DNA of 64,000 nt, taken from NCBI GenBank assembly GCA_029266335.1, contig JAQSXC010000009.1:38144-102143 (forward strand), read 5' to 3'. The notes under the pieces were generated by a model, which was not told the origin of the DNA, made no database searches, and saw only the letters and a list, made by a program, of their open reading frames with translations. The position numbers were made by a program, and so were the translations under genes. Origin of the DNA: Eubacterium sp. (GTDB lineage Bacteria; Bacillota; Clostridia; Acetivibrionales; DSM-1351). Every line of letters begins with the position of its first letter. The stretch's first letter is position 1. Positions 33,745-42,010 of the stretch are shown here, piece by piece.

Positions 33745-33963
33745 TTAATACTCCTCCTCTTGGATATCAAATACAAAGTTACACTTGTCACATCTGAAAA
33801 CCAGAAGAGTTCCAAAATTTTCACTGTCTGTTTCTTCTACATGTATCAGACCTCCGCAGCTGCATTTTTTCGGATATCCGTTCATGCAGGTACAACATTC
33901 TTTATGGTGTGAATTGCTGTGGGTTACATCAGCTTTTACATCAACAGTACGAGTATTACACAT
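33745..33963 (-). CDS. small cysteine-rich zinc-ribbon protein
   Basis: 72-aa protein with cysteines in pairs: CCTC, a CSCGG knuckle about 20 residues later, and FRCDKCNFVF near the end, suggesting one zinc ribbon plus extra ligands. A His/Asn/Ser stretch (HSNSHHKECC) precedes it. The end is acidic (IQEEEY). Start taken at ATG 33,963, which has GGAG upstream; an in-frame ATG 18 bases earlier has no ribosome site. No family is recognised. The 427-base gap on its other side, before hydC, holds the hyd promoter and leader. Confidence 0.6.
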   Translation of the reverse strand: MCNTRTVDVKADVTHSNSHHKECCTCMNGYPKKCSCGGLIHVEETDSENFGTLLVFRCDKCNFVFDIQEEEY

Positions 33964-34152
33964 GACCACCACTCCATTCAATTTTATGTATTTATTTTAA
34001 TACAATTCAAGGAAATAGTAAAGTGTTTACGCATGTATACATGAGAATTTACAAGGGTTCGCAGCATTTTTGCATGATAAAAAAATCACAATTATCAAGA
34101 CGATAAATGTTAAAAAATATTCAAATTCTGTGAAAAAAATATCAAACTCTAA

Positions 34153-34181
34153 TTGACAATGTTCCCTTGAGAATTTACAAT
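34153..34181 (+). promoter_or_regulatory. sigma-A promoter of the hydCBA operon
   Basis: Perfect TTGACA (34,153-34,158), 17-base spacer, TACAAT (34,176-34,181). Transcription would start near 34,188, leaving a 200-base 5' leader before hydC. The leader ends in a hairpin next to the ribosome site. Confidence 0.7.
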
Positions 34182-34357
34182 ATAAATGAGAATGTTAAAA
34201 AATTCGCATATTAGAGATACGGTATTTAGCAAACTCATTTTTTTATGACTGTGAGATTGTATACAAAGTACTATTTGCGGAAGTGTCAGGGTTGACTTTA
34301 TCTGGCCTTATACTTGAATGTCGGGGTTTAAGGAAAGATTTTGTATTTTATTTATGG

Positions 34358-34392
34358 GAGCCGCGATGGGGCTCATATAGGAGGCTAAAATG
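34358..34392 (+). promoter_or_regulatory. hairpin abutting hydC ribosome binding site
   Basis: GAGCC (34,358-34,362) pairs with GGCTC (34,370-34,374). ATATAGGAGGCTAAA and ATG 34,390 follow. A frame ATG-GGG-CTC-ATA-TAG starts in the loop and ends in the ribosome site, aligning codon for codon with the ATG-CGG-CTC-ATG-GAG module seen upstream of other genes. Confidence 0.5.
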
Positions 34393-34854
34393 GAGAAGGT
34401 TAGAGAAGTATTGAATCGCTATGGCAATTCAAAGGACAATCTTATTCAAGTAATGTTGGAACTGCAGAATATTTCAGGTACAAATTCACTCCCTCACGAA
34501 TGGGTTGAATTTGTGGCAGATGAGTTGGATATGCCATTAAGCAGGGTATACAGTGTCATCACTTTCTATTCAATGTTCGGCACCGAACCAAGAGGCAAAT
34601 ACGTGGTTGAAGTCTGTAAGAGTGCTCCATGTCATGTTACAGGTGCCAACAGCTTATTAGCTATGTTAGAAAAGGAATTGAAGGTTAAGCCTGGTCAAAC
34701 AACAGAAGATGGAGTTTTTACATTAATACAGTCGGCATGTTTCGGAGCATGTGACATTTCACCTGCTATAAAAATCGGTGAAAAGGTTTATGGAAATCTC
34801 ACATCTGAAAAGCTGAATGAGATAGTAAACTCTTATAGGGAGGGCCAACAATAA
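34390..34854 (+). CDS. hydC: bifurcating [FeFe]-hydrogenase subunit, NuoE-like
   Basis: 154-aa thioredoxin-fold [2Fe-2S] subunit (NuoE/HydC). The cluster ligands are C-x4-C in VCKSAPCHV (about residues 77-82) and C-x3-C in SACFGACD (about 117-121). It is the small subunit of the trimeric hydrogenase that couples NADH and reduced ferredoxin to H2. First gene of hydCBA; its stop overlaps the start of hydB by one base. Confidence 0.92.
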   Translation: MEKVREVLNRYGNSKDNLIQVMLELQNISGTNSLPHEWVEFVADELDMPLSRVYSVITFYSMFGTEPRGKYVVEVCKSAPCHVTGANSLLAMLEKELKVKPGQTTEDGVFTLIQSACFGACDISPAIKIGEKVYGNLTSEKLNEIVNSYREGQQ

Positions 34855-36143
34855 TGAATAAGGTATTGAGTGCAAGATTCGGTAAAATCAAACCTGACAG
34901 TGTTGAAGAATATATTGCAGCAGGTGGTTATGAAGGTCTAAAAAAGACAATGTCAATGGAGCATGTTGATGCCATTGAAGAAGTTAAGAAAGCAAATCTT
35001 TTTGGCAGAGGCGGAGCAGCTTACCCGACAGGTATCAAGTGGGAACAGGCTTATGCAATCCAAAAAGGTCCTAAATACATGGTCTGTAACGGTGACGAAG
35101 GTGAACCCGGTACTTTTAAAGACAGGCACATTCTTGCAGAAGACCCGCTGGAACTCATTGAAGGTATGACAATAGGCGCATATATCATGGGTGCCAAAGA
35201 GGGATTTATATACATCAGAGGTGAGTACGCAGCTATTCAGAAAATTGTTAAAAGCGCAATTGTTAATGCTGAAAAAGCCGGATACCTCGGAAAGAACATT
35301 CTTGGAAGGGAAGGTTTTGACTTTACGCTCAAGGTTGTTTCAGGTGCAGGAGCTTATGTTTGCGGTGAAAATACTGCACTCGTTGAATCCATAGAAGGCA
35401 AGACCGGCAGACCAAGACAGAAGCCGCCATATATCAAGAATTGCGGGTTGTATCTGATGCCGACAATTTTGAACAACGTTGAAACCTACTCCTGTATTCC
35501 CTGGATAATCAAGGATGGCGGAGAAACCTTCAGCAAGATGGGTACCGAGTTCAGCGGCGGTACAAAGTTAATGTGTCTTTCAGGAAATGTTCAGAACAGA
35601 GGAACTTATGAAATTCCTTTCGGTATGACTTTAAGAGAACTCATTTATGACCTGGGCGGCGGAATTACAAACGGCCGCAAGCTCAAGTTTGTTCACCTTG
35701 GAGGACAGTCTGGAAGCTGCTTCCCCGAGAGCCTGCTTGACACTAAAATTTGTTACTATGATCTTAAAAAAGCGGGTATATCTTTAGGATCAGGAGCTGT
35801 TGTTGTAGTAGATGACAGTCATTGTGTTGTTGACTACCTTAAGAATTCCATGGAATTCTTTGAAGAAGAATCCTGCGGTAAATGCACTCCTTGCAGGGAA
35901 GGAACTTATAGATTGGTTCAGCTTGTTGACAAGTTTACAGAAGGTACTGCAACTATGGAAGACTTCAATAAGATGAAGAGCCTTGCACAGACTATGAAAA
36001 CTTCAAGCTTCTGTGGCCTCGGTCAAAGTGCTCCTGTGCCGCTGTTAACTCTCATCAAGTATTTTGAAGAAGAATTCCTTGAGCACATAAACGGTAAATG
36101 CAGTACTGGTATATGCCATATGTCCGGAAAGGCAGGTAAATAA
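34854..36143 (+). CDS. hydB: bifurcating [FeFe]-hydrogenase subunit, NuoF-like (short form)
   Basis: 429-aa FMN- and NAD(H)-binding subunit. The FMN/NAD fold is marked by GRGGAAYPTGIKW (about 51-63), CNGDEGEPGTFKDRH and GAGAYVCGENTALVESIEG. The C-terminal [4Fe-4S] ligands are SCGKCTPCREGTYR and the Cys of SSFCGLGQSA. Compared with Thermotoga HydB (about 620 aa), it lacks the N-terminal [2Fe-2S] domain and the C-terminal two-cluster ferredoxin domain, so it is close to plain NuoF. Middle gene of the operon. Confidence 0.92.
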   Translation: MNKVLSARFGKIKPDSVEEYIAAGGYEGLKKTMSMEHVDAIEEVKKANLFGRGGAAYPTGIKWEQAYAIQKGPKYMVCNGDEGEPGTFKDRHILAEDPLELIEGMTIGAYIMGAKEGFIYIRGEYAAIQKIVKSAIVNAEKAGYLGKNILGREGFDFTLKVVSGAGAYVCGENTALVESIEGKTGRPRQKPPYIKNCGLYLMPTILNNVETYSCIPWIIKDGGETFSKMGTEFSGGTKLMCLSGNVQNRGTYEIPFGMTLRELIYDLGGGITNGRKLKFVHLGGQSGSCFPESLLDTKICYYDLKKAGISLGSGAVVVVDDSHCVVDYLKNSMEFFEEESCGKCTPCREGTYRLVQLVDKFTEGTATMEDFNKMKSLAQTMKTSSFCGLGQSAPVPLLTLIKYFEEEFLEHINGKCSTGICHMSGKAGK

Positions 36144-36144
36144 T

Positions 36145-37869
36145 ATGGAAATGATTAATGTTACTATAGATGGTATTGCAGTAGAAGTTGAAAAGAATAC
36201 TACAATACTTGAAGCTGCTAAAAAGCTTAATATAAATATTCCTACGCTCTGCTTCATGAAAGGTGTAAACGAACCGGGTTCATGCAGAGTATGCGTAGTC
36301 GAAGTTGAAGGCTGGAGAGGCTTACATCCTGCCTGTGTAACAAAGGTCTCTGAGGGATTGGTGGTTAAAACTGCTACCAGCACAGTAAGAGAAGCAAGAA
36401 AGAATATTCTTGAATTGATTATGGCAAATCACAACAGAGAATGTCTTTCATGTACAAGAAACTTAAGATGTGAATTGCAGACTCTCTGTAATGATAACGG
36501 TATAGACAGACTTCCTTACGGCGGCAAAGTTGAAAAGGGATGTATAGATACTTCCGGCCCAATCGTCAGAGATCCCAACAAATGTGTTCTCTGCGGCAGA
36601 TGTGTAAGTGTCTGTTCAAAGATTCAGGATGTAGGAGTTATAGACTATGCTTACCGTGGAGCTCATATGACAGTTACTACTGGGTATGAAGAAGGTCTTG
36701 CAGGCCATGATTGTATCAATTGCGGTCAATGTATCAAAGCCTGCCCTGTTGGTGCTCTTACTGAAAGAGATGATACTGCTAAGGTATGGAAAGCTCTAGA
36801 AAACCAGGAGCTGCACGTGGTAGTTCAAACTGCCCCCGCTATAAGAGTTGCACTCGGTGAAGAGTTTGGATTGGCTCCTGGAACAAATGTTGAAGGAAAG
36901 ATGGTTACTGCATTAAGAAGATTGGGTTTCGATAAAGTATTCGATACAAATTTCGGTGCAGACCTGACAATAATAGAAGAAGGTAATGAACTCCTGGAAA
37001 GAATCAAAAATCGCGGAAAACTTCCAATGATCACATCCTGTTCACCGGGATGGATCAAGTACTGCGAACACAAACACCATGACTTCCTGGAGAATTTATC
37101 AACCTGTAAATCACCGCAGCAGATGTTTGGCGCTGTTGCAAAATCCTACTATCCTGTTAAAGCTGATATAGATCCAAAGAAGATATTTGTTGTATCAGTA
37201 ATGCCATGTACGGCAAAGAAATACGAAGCTGAAAGAGAAGAATTACAGGTTAACGGACTTAAGGATATTGACGCTGTTATAACAACAAGAGAGCTTGCAA
37301 GAATGATTCGTCAGGCCGGTATGAAGTTTACTGAGCTTGAGGACGGAGAAAGAGACAGCATACTGGGAGATTATACCGGTGCGGGAACTATTTTCGGCAA
37401 CACCGGCGGAGTTATGGAAGCAGCACTTAGAACTGTTGCCGACAAGCTTACAGGCAAATCCCTTGAGGCTATTGAGTATACGGCGGTAAGAGGCCTGAAT
37501 GGCATCAGAGAAGCTACTGTGAACGTAGCAGATATGGAAATCAAGGTAGCTGTTGCCAATGGAACAGGTAATGCTGCCAAGCTTTTAGATAAAGTGAGAT
37601 CAGGCGAAGCCAACTATCACTTCATCGAAGTAATGGGTTGTGAAGGCGGCTGTATCAATGGCGGCGGACAGCCAATCATCAAGGATAAGAATACTACCGA
37701 TGAAGTTAAGGCGGCAAGAATAAAGGGACTTTATGATATTGACAAGGCATGTGCAAAGAGAAAGTCACATGAAAACCCTGAAATTCAGAAGCTTTACGCT
37801 GAATACCTCGGTGAAGCTGGAGCTCATAAGGCTCATGAATTACTCCACACACATTATACAGCCAGATAA
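36145..37869 (+). CDS. hydA: [FeFe]-hydrogenase catalytic subunit
   Basis: 574-aa catalytic subunit. In order: N-terminal [2Fe-2S] ferredoxin domain (1-75; GSCRVCVVEVEG), His-Cys [4Fe-4S] motif HNRECLSCTRNLRCELQTLC, two [4Fe-4S] clusters (CVLCGRCVSVC and CINCGQCIKACP), then the H-cluster domain with motifs L1 TSCSPGWIKYCE, L2 MPCTAKKYEAER and L3 EVMGCEGGCINGGGQP. The C-terminal small subunit region is fused. Start could be ATG 36,145 or ATG 36,151. It produces or oxidises H2 and disposes of fermentation electrons. A strong terminator follows. Confidence 0.95.
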   Translation: MEMINVTIDGIAVEVEKNTTILEAAKKLNINIPTLCFMKGVNEPGSCRVCVVEVEGWRGLHPACVTKVSEGLVVKTATSTVREARKNILELIMANHNRECLSCTRNLRCELQTLCNDNGIDRLPYGGKVEKGCIDTSGPIVRDPNKCVLCGRCVSVCSKIQDVGVIDYAYRGAHMTVTTGYEEGLAGHDCINCGQCIKACPVGALTERDDTAKVWKALENQELHVVVQTAPAIRVALGEEFGLAPGTNVEGKMVTALRRLGFDKVFDTNFGADLTIIEEGNELLERIKNRGKLPMITSCSPGWIKYCEHKHHDFLENLSTCKSPQQMFGAVAKSYYPVKADIDPKKIFVVSVMPCTAKKYEAEREELQVNGLKDIDAVITTRELARMIRQAGMKFTELEDGERDSILGDYTGAGTIFGNTGGVMEAALRTVADKLTGKSLEAIEYTAVRGLNGIREATVNVADMEIKVAVANGTGNAAKLLDKVRSGEANYHFIEVMGCEGGCINGGGQPIIKDKNTTDEVKAARIKGLYDIDKACAKRKSHENPEIQKLYAEYLGEAGAHKAHELLHTHYTAR

Positions 37870-37892
37870 TTTTTTGTTTTAACAAAAGAAAT

Positions 37893-37943
37893 AAGGACTG
37901 TGATAGAACCGGTAACTGTATTGGTTTTATCGCAGTCTTTTTG
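37893..37943 (+). terminator. terminator of hydCBA
   Basis: AAGGACTGTGATAGAACC pairs with GGTTTTATCGCAGTCTTT with two mismatched or G-U positions, followed by TTTTTG, 24 bases after the hydA stop. Confidence 0.85.
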
Positions 37944-38081
37944 TATTCCTGGCAACTTTGATCCGGACTACAAATCGTGATGTATTCAGGTAAACGGTTT
38001 TGTAAATAAATTTGTTTTACCAATAGATATATTATTTATTTTCTGTTCATACTAAGTATTATAGCATCAAAGGAGGCTGGA

Positions 38082-38648
38082 ATGTCAAATATACCAAAGG
38101 ATGTAGGAATTCAAAAACAGCTGACGGAAATTCATATGGATAATTGGCTGCAGGATGTTGTATTTCAGCCAAAATGGTGGTTACTGATATTTTTAATAAT
38201 TATTTTGCTGTTTATATGGTGGAAAGCAGCTGATAAAGCAAGTCTGCAAGATGTTTGCCTGTATGCCTGCTTAATTACCATCGTCGCTCTTGGAATTAAC
38301 GAATACGGGCAGGAATTGACCTTCTGGGATTATCCGATAGATATTATCCCGGTATTTCCTCCTTTATCCTCCATTAACCTGATCTGTTTAATATTGATAT
38401 ATTCAATTGTATATCAGCATTTTAAGGAAAATAGGAGGTTTATACTTGCAGCAGCCGTAACCTCGGCAATTATTTGTTTTATATTGGAACCTTTTCTTGC
38501 CTGGGGTGGCTACTATCATTTGCTGAAATGGAAATATGTTTACGGTTTCCCACTATACACCCTGGCATCCATATGTGTTTGGTATATTACTAATAAAATT
38601 AGAAAAATTGAAAACTCTATAATAAAGGCACCAGGAGATAATAGCTAA
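38082..38648 (+). CDS. CBO0543-family membrane protein (copy 1)
   Basis: 188-aa integral membrane protein with about five helices (first about 35-52). Signatures are WWLLIFLIIILLFIWWKAADK, LGINEYGQELTFWDYPIDIIPVFPP and FILEPFLAWGGYYHLLKWKYVYGFPLY (given only in part here as EPFLAWGGYY). This Glu-Trp-Asp-Tyr-Pro pattern is that of the CBO0543 family common in spore formers, function unknown. AAAGGAGG precedes the ATG. A paralogue follows 35 bases later. Confidence 0.75.
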   Translation: MSNIPKDVGIQKQLTEIHMDNWLQDVVFQPKWWLLIFLIIILLFIWWKAADKASLQDVCLYACLITIVALGINEYGQELTFWDYPIDIIPVFPPLSSINLICLILIYSIVYQHFKENRRFILAAAVTSAIICFILEPFLAWGGYYHLLKWKYVYGFPLYTLASICVWYITNKIRKIENSIIKAPGDNS

Positions 38649-38683
38649 ATATAAAGTGTGATAGTATTCCGGGAGATAAAAAA

Positions 38684-39238
38684 ATGCTTTTTGCTGCGTT
38701 ATTTGCACGTTCTGCTGTAAAAGTTCAGGAACAGTTATCAGCAGTCCGTATTGATCAATGGCTTCATGGGATTGTTTTTCAATGGAGATGGTGGTTTCTG
38801 TTATTTATTTTTTTTATATCGGCTTTTATTTGGTGGAGGACTTTGGATAAAAGCAGATTAAGAGAAATAGTTTTATATGTATCATTAATAATTATATTGA
38901 CTTTGGTGTTGGATGAAATCGGTGAAGAAATGACACTATGGGACTACCCATATGATCTGATTCCTTTGTTTCCGCCTTTGTCAGCCATTGATCTGGCTTG
39001 TTTACCCTTTATATATTCTTTGATATTTCAGCGCTTTAGGACATGGAAGAGCTTTGTAATTGCTACGATTATCATGTCGGGTATCTTTTGTTTTATATTG
39101 GAGCCGCTGTTTATAAGGATTGGTATATATCAAATGCTTGTATGGGAAAGCTATTATGGTTTTCCAATATATATCATGATGGCTGTCATCTGCAAAATTC
39201 TTGTAAAAAGGATATGTCGAAAATCTGTAACTTCATGA
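38684..39238 (+). CDS. CBO0543-family membrane protein (copy 2)
   Basis: 184-aa paralogue of the preceding protein, aligned along the whole length: IDQWLHGIVFQWRWWFLLF, DEIGEEMTLWDYPYDLIPLFPPLSAI and EPLFIRIGIYQMLVWESYYGFP correspond to the matching parts of copy 1 (each quoted piece is a separate segment). A tandem duplication that has diverged. Function unknown. It has GGGAG before the ATG and lies 180 bases before the two-component genes, with no obvious terminator between. Confidence 0.75.
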   Translation: MLFAALFARSAVKVQEQLSAVRIDQWLHGIVFQWRWWFLLFIFFISAFIWWRTLDKSRLREIVLYVSLIIILTLVLDEIGEEMTLWDYPYDLIPLFPPLSAIDLACLPFIYSLIFQRFRTWKSFVIATIIMSGIFCFILEPLFIRIGIYQMLVWESYYGFPIYIMMAVICKILVKRICRKSVTS

Positions 39239-39418
39239 AAATATGTTTATGACAAAGTAACATGTAATGTAATAGCAGTTATGCAGCATAACATATAAAT
39301 TCAACCTTCTTATTCAACAGCAAACTGATAGTTTGTTTTTATCCGAGAACAGAGGTAATTTTCATATGGATACAAAAAGGATATATCTGTATGCTAAACT
39401 ATACTTGGAGGTGAGAGA

Positions 39419-40102
39419 ATGGCTTACAGACTGTTACTTGTAGAAGATGATCCAGAACTTAGAGAAATCATTTCAGATTATTTCATGGAAAAAAGCAGAG
39501 GAGTGTTTAATGTAGAGTTTGCCTGTACGGGCAGTGAAGGCCGGGACAAATGCATGGAGTATGAATACGATTTGCTTCTGCTGGATGTAATGCTTCCTGA
39601 GGTTGATGGGTTTTCACTTTGCAGGGAACTCAGAAAAAAGAGTGATGTACCCGTTATTTTTATAACTGCAAGGCATAGTGAAGCAGATAGATTGCACGGG
39701 TATAATCTGGGCTGTGACGATTACATATCAAAACCTTTTTCGCTGGCAGAACTGTATGCAAAGGTAACAGCTTTAATCAGGCGGGCTAAAGGTACTGTTG
39801 GAAGTGATATGCTGACAGCCGGCAGTATAAAACTGAATCCATATCGCTGTACAGCTTATGTGCATGATAAAGAAATAACTCTTGCCCCTAAGGAATTTTC
39901 CATCTTGAAAATTCTAATGGAAAATAAAGACGGGTTGGTAAGCCGGGAAAGCATTTTAGTAAGGGTTTGGGGCTATGATTTTGAAGGAAACGACAGAGTA
40001 GTGGACAATCATGTGAAAAAACTGCGAAAGGCCCTGGGAGATGCATCAGATCAAATAAAAACCTTAATCAAACGAGGTTACAGGCTGGAGAGCCGGCCTT
40101 AA
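39419..40102 (+). CDS. OmpR/PhoB-family response regulator
   Basis: 227-aa two-component response regulator. The receiver domain (1-120) has the acidic pocket LLVEDDPEL (Asp8-9 region), the phosphoacceptor Asp in YDLLLLDVMLPEVDG (about residue 54), Thr in FITARH and Lys in YISKPFS. The C-terminal winged helix (about 130-227) has VWGYDFEGNDRVVDNHVKKLRKAL, quoted here as RVVDNHVKKLRKAL, typical of the OmpR class. GGAGGTGAGAGA precedes the ATG. It is followed by the histidine kinase two bases downstream and then the ABC exporter, its likely target. Confidence 0.93.
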   Translation: MAYRLLLVEDDPELREIISDYFMEKSRGVFNVEFACTGSEGRDKCMEYEYDLLLLDVMLPEVDGFSLCRELRKKSDVPVIFITARHSEADRLHGYNLGCDDYISKPFSLAELYAKVTALIRRAKGTVGSDMLTAGSIKLNPYRCTAYVHDKEITLAPKEFSILKILMENKDGLVSRESILVRVWGYDFEGNDRVVDNHVKKLRKALGDASDQIKTLIKRGYRLESRP

Positions 40103-40116
40103 AAATGGGAGTCAGT

Positions 40117-41841
40117 ATGAAAAAAAATAAAACAAAGCGCACAATTTATATCAGAACCTTCTCAGCATTAATGGCTATATACCTGATACTAATGGTTTGC
40201 TTCAGCATATTTCTTATAGTGCAGGAAAAGAAGGTGGAAAGCTTTCGGTTAAGTTCGTATGCTTCCTATGAAAATGAAAATATTGAAACAGTTTTAGAAA
40301 ATAATACAGTTATAGAAAATACAGAGAAAGAAACTAAATTTACAGATTTATCCAAGGCGAAAAAGCAATTGGTGAACAAATTGGGTTTAACCATGTATCC
40401 AGAGGCGGAGATGGCATTATTCACCGGTGATTTCAACGTGATAGCACATTCAAATGATTATTGGATATGCAGCTATACCGAGTACCGTGAAGGAAATAAA
40501 AACTATTCAGGTTATGGATATTTAAATCAAAATTTATGGTTTAGTGAAAAAGATATTAAAGAGCTTGAAGAATATTTATATGCCCATCCAAAAGCAGAGA
40601 AGGCCGGAGATCTGTCGGGTTATTCAATTGATCTGGAAAGTTTTTGGGTGGACAATGAAATGGTAATTCCTGATAAAATAATAGTTACTCCCATGTATGC
40701 CGATTCCTTTGACGAAAACGGACTTGTTAACTCGGGCAGCGGAATCCGAACAAGAGAAATTGTCTATACCAGTAAATATAAAAACAACAGGGAATTGCCG
40801 CATTATGAGGAAGGTGGCATAATTCCTGTGAACTCATATAATAGAAATATTCAAGGACAAAGTAAACTCCGGGAACTGGCGATGGATAAAGGAAAACTTA
40901 AGGAAGCAGTTGAGCAGGGGAAGATCGGTGTATCTTATCAAAGAATAAATTTATTTGAATATACTTTTTACCTGGTGCAGCCATATAAGTATACCATCAA
41001 ACTGGATAAGGATAATCAGAAATACAGTGAATTCTGGATAGTTTCTGCAGGGAAAATAAATTTCTTTGACAAATGTAAAAATACTTTAGCCTTTGTATGG
41101 AGCAGCTGCTTTCTGACGTTTATTGCAGCAGCGTTTATATTATCGGCACAGACCTATAAAACTTACAAAAAGCGGGAGGAGCTTGACAGGCAGCGGAATT
41201 ATACCACAAACGCCCTGGCCCACGATTTAAAAACCCCTCTGAGCATTATATCAGGGTATGCACAAAACCTAATAGAAAATATTCATTCGGAAAAACGGGA
41301 ATATTATGCTGCCAATATACAATCAAATGTAAGCAGAATGGATGGGATAATCCGAAAGATGCTTGAGCTTTCAAAAATTGAGTCGGAATTAATTCAGCTG
41401 AAATACGAGGAGGTATCGCTTGGAAGAGTGTCTTATGAATTAAGAGAATGCTACATGGGAGTTTGTAATGAAAAACAAATAACGTGTTTAATTGAGGGAG
41501 ATGCTCTTATAAATGCAGACAAATCCCTGATTGAAAGAGTACTTGATAACTTTTTTGTAAATGCACTTGATAATACTCCTGTTGAAGGAACAATTCGCAT
41601 AAGGATATCTAAAAATACCTTCGAATTCTACAACAGCGGCAGTCAAATACCTGAGGATATGTTGAAGGAAATATGGCAGCCCTATAAAAAAGCCGATGAA
41701 GCGAGAGGCAATACAAAAGGAACAGGTCTTGGACTTTCAATCGCGCGTACGATTCTGGAATTGCATAATTTTTCATATGGCGCGAAAAACAATGAAGATG
41801 GGGTAATATTCTGGTTCCAATTCTCCGCTGAACAAAAATAA
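40117..41841 (+). CDS. sensor histidine kinase
   Basis: 574-aa membrane histidine kinase with helix 1 about 12-35 and helix 2 about 325-345. They enclose an unusually large extracytoplasmic sensor of about 290 residues without a recognised domain. The H box is ALAHDLKTPLSIISGYA (phospho-His in AHD), then N box DNFFVNALDNTP and G box KGTGLGLSIARTILE. Start at ATG 40,117 is preceded by GGGAG; ATG 40,105 overlaps that site. It pairs with the upstream regulator. Confidence 0.9.
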   Translation: MKKNKTKRTIYIRTFSALMAIYLILMVCFSIFLIVQEKKVESFRLSSYASYENENIETVLENNTVIENTEKETKFTDLSKAKKQLVNKLGLTMYPEAEMALFTGDFNVIAHSNDYWICSYTEYREGNKNYSGYGYLNQNLWFSEKDIKELEEYLYAHPKAEKAGDLSGYSIDLESFWVDNEMVIPDKIIVTPMYADSFDENGLVNSGSGIRTREIVYTSKYKNNRELPHYEEGGIIPVNSYNRNIQGQSKLRELAMDKGKLKEAVEQGKIGVSYQRINLFEYTFYLVQPYKYTIKLDKDNQKYSEFWIVSAGKINFFDKCKNTLAFVWSSCFLTFIAAAFILSAQTYKTYKKREELDRQRNYTTNALAHDLKTPLSIISGYAQNLIENIHSEKREYYAANIQSNVSRMDGIIRKMLELSKIESELIQLKYEEVSLGRVSYELRECYMGVCNEKQITCLIEGDALINADKSLIERVLDNFFVNALDNTPVEGTIRIRISKNTFEFYNSGSQIPEDMLKEIWQPYKKADEARGNTKGTGLGLSIARTILELHNFSYGAKNNEDGVIFWFQFSAEQK

Positions 41842-41860
41842 AATATCTGACTGATTTAAA

Positions 41861-41901
41861 AAAATCAACCGCCTGAATCAACCGAACGGTTGATTTTTTT
41901 T
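41861..41901 (+). terminator. terminator after the histidine kinase gene
   Basis: AAATCAACCG (41,862 on) can pair with CGGTTGATTT (41,887-41,896), followed by TTTTTTATTG. It separates the two-component genes from the ABC exporter genes. Confidence 0.7.
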
Positions 41902-42010
41902 ATTGTCCGGAAATATATACTTCTTAATATGACTTGAAGCTTTTAATGGTTTTCACAAAGGAGCAATTACTGTATTCAGTAAATAAATTGAAATGGAAAG
42001 GGAGAATATT

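Noticed and set aside
34188-34250. ATGAG...CTCAT followed by a T-run in the hydCBA leader as an attenuator
   Set aside because: The stem is only five or six AT-rich pairs around a loop of about 40 bases, too weak to support termination.
34270-34315. TTGACT and TATACT as a second hydCBA promoter
   Set aside because: The spacer is only 11 bases, not compatible with a sigma-A promoter; the 34,153 promoter is far better.
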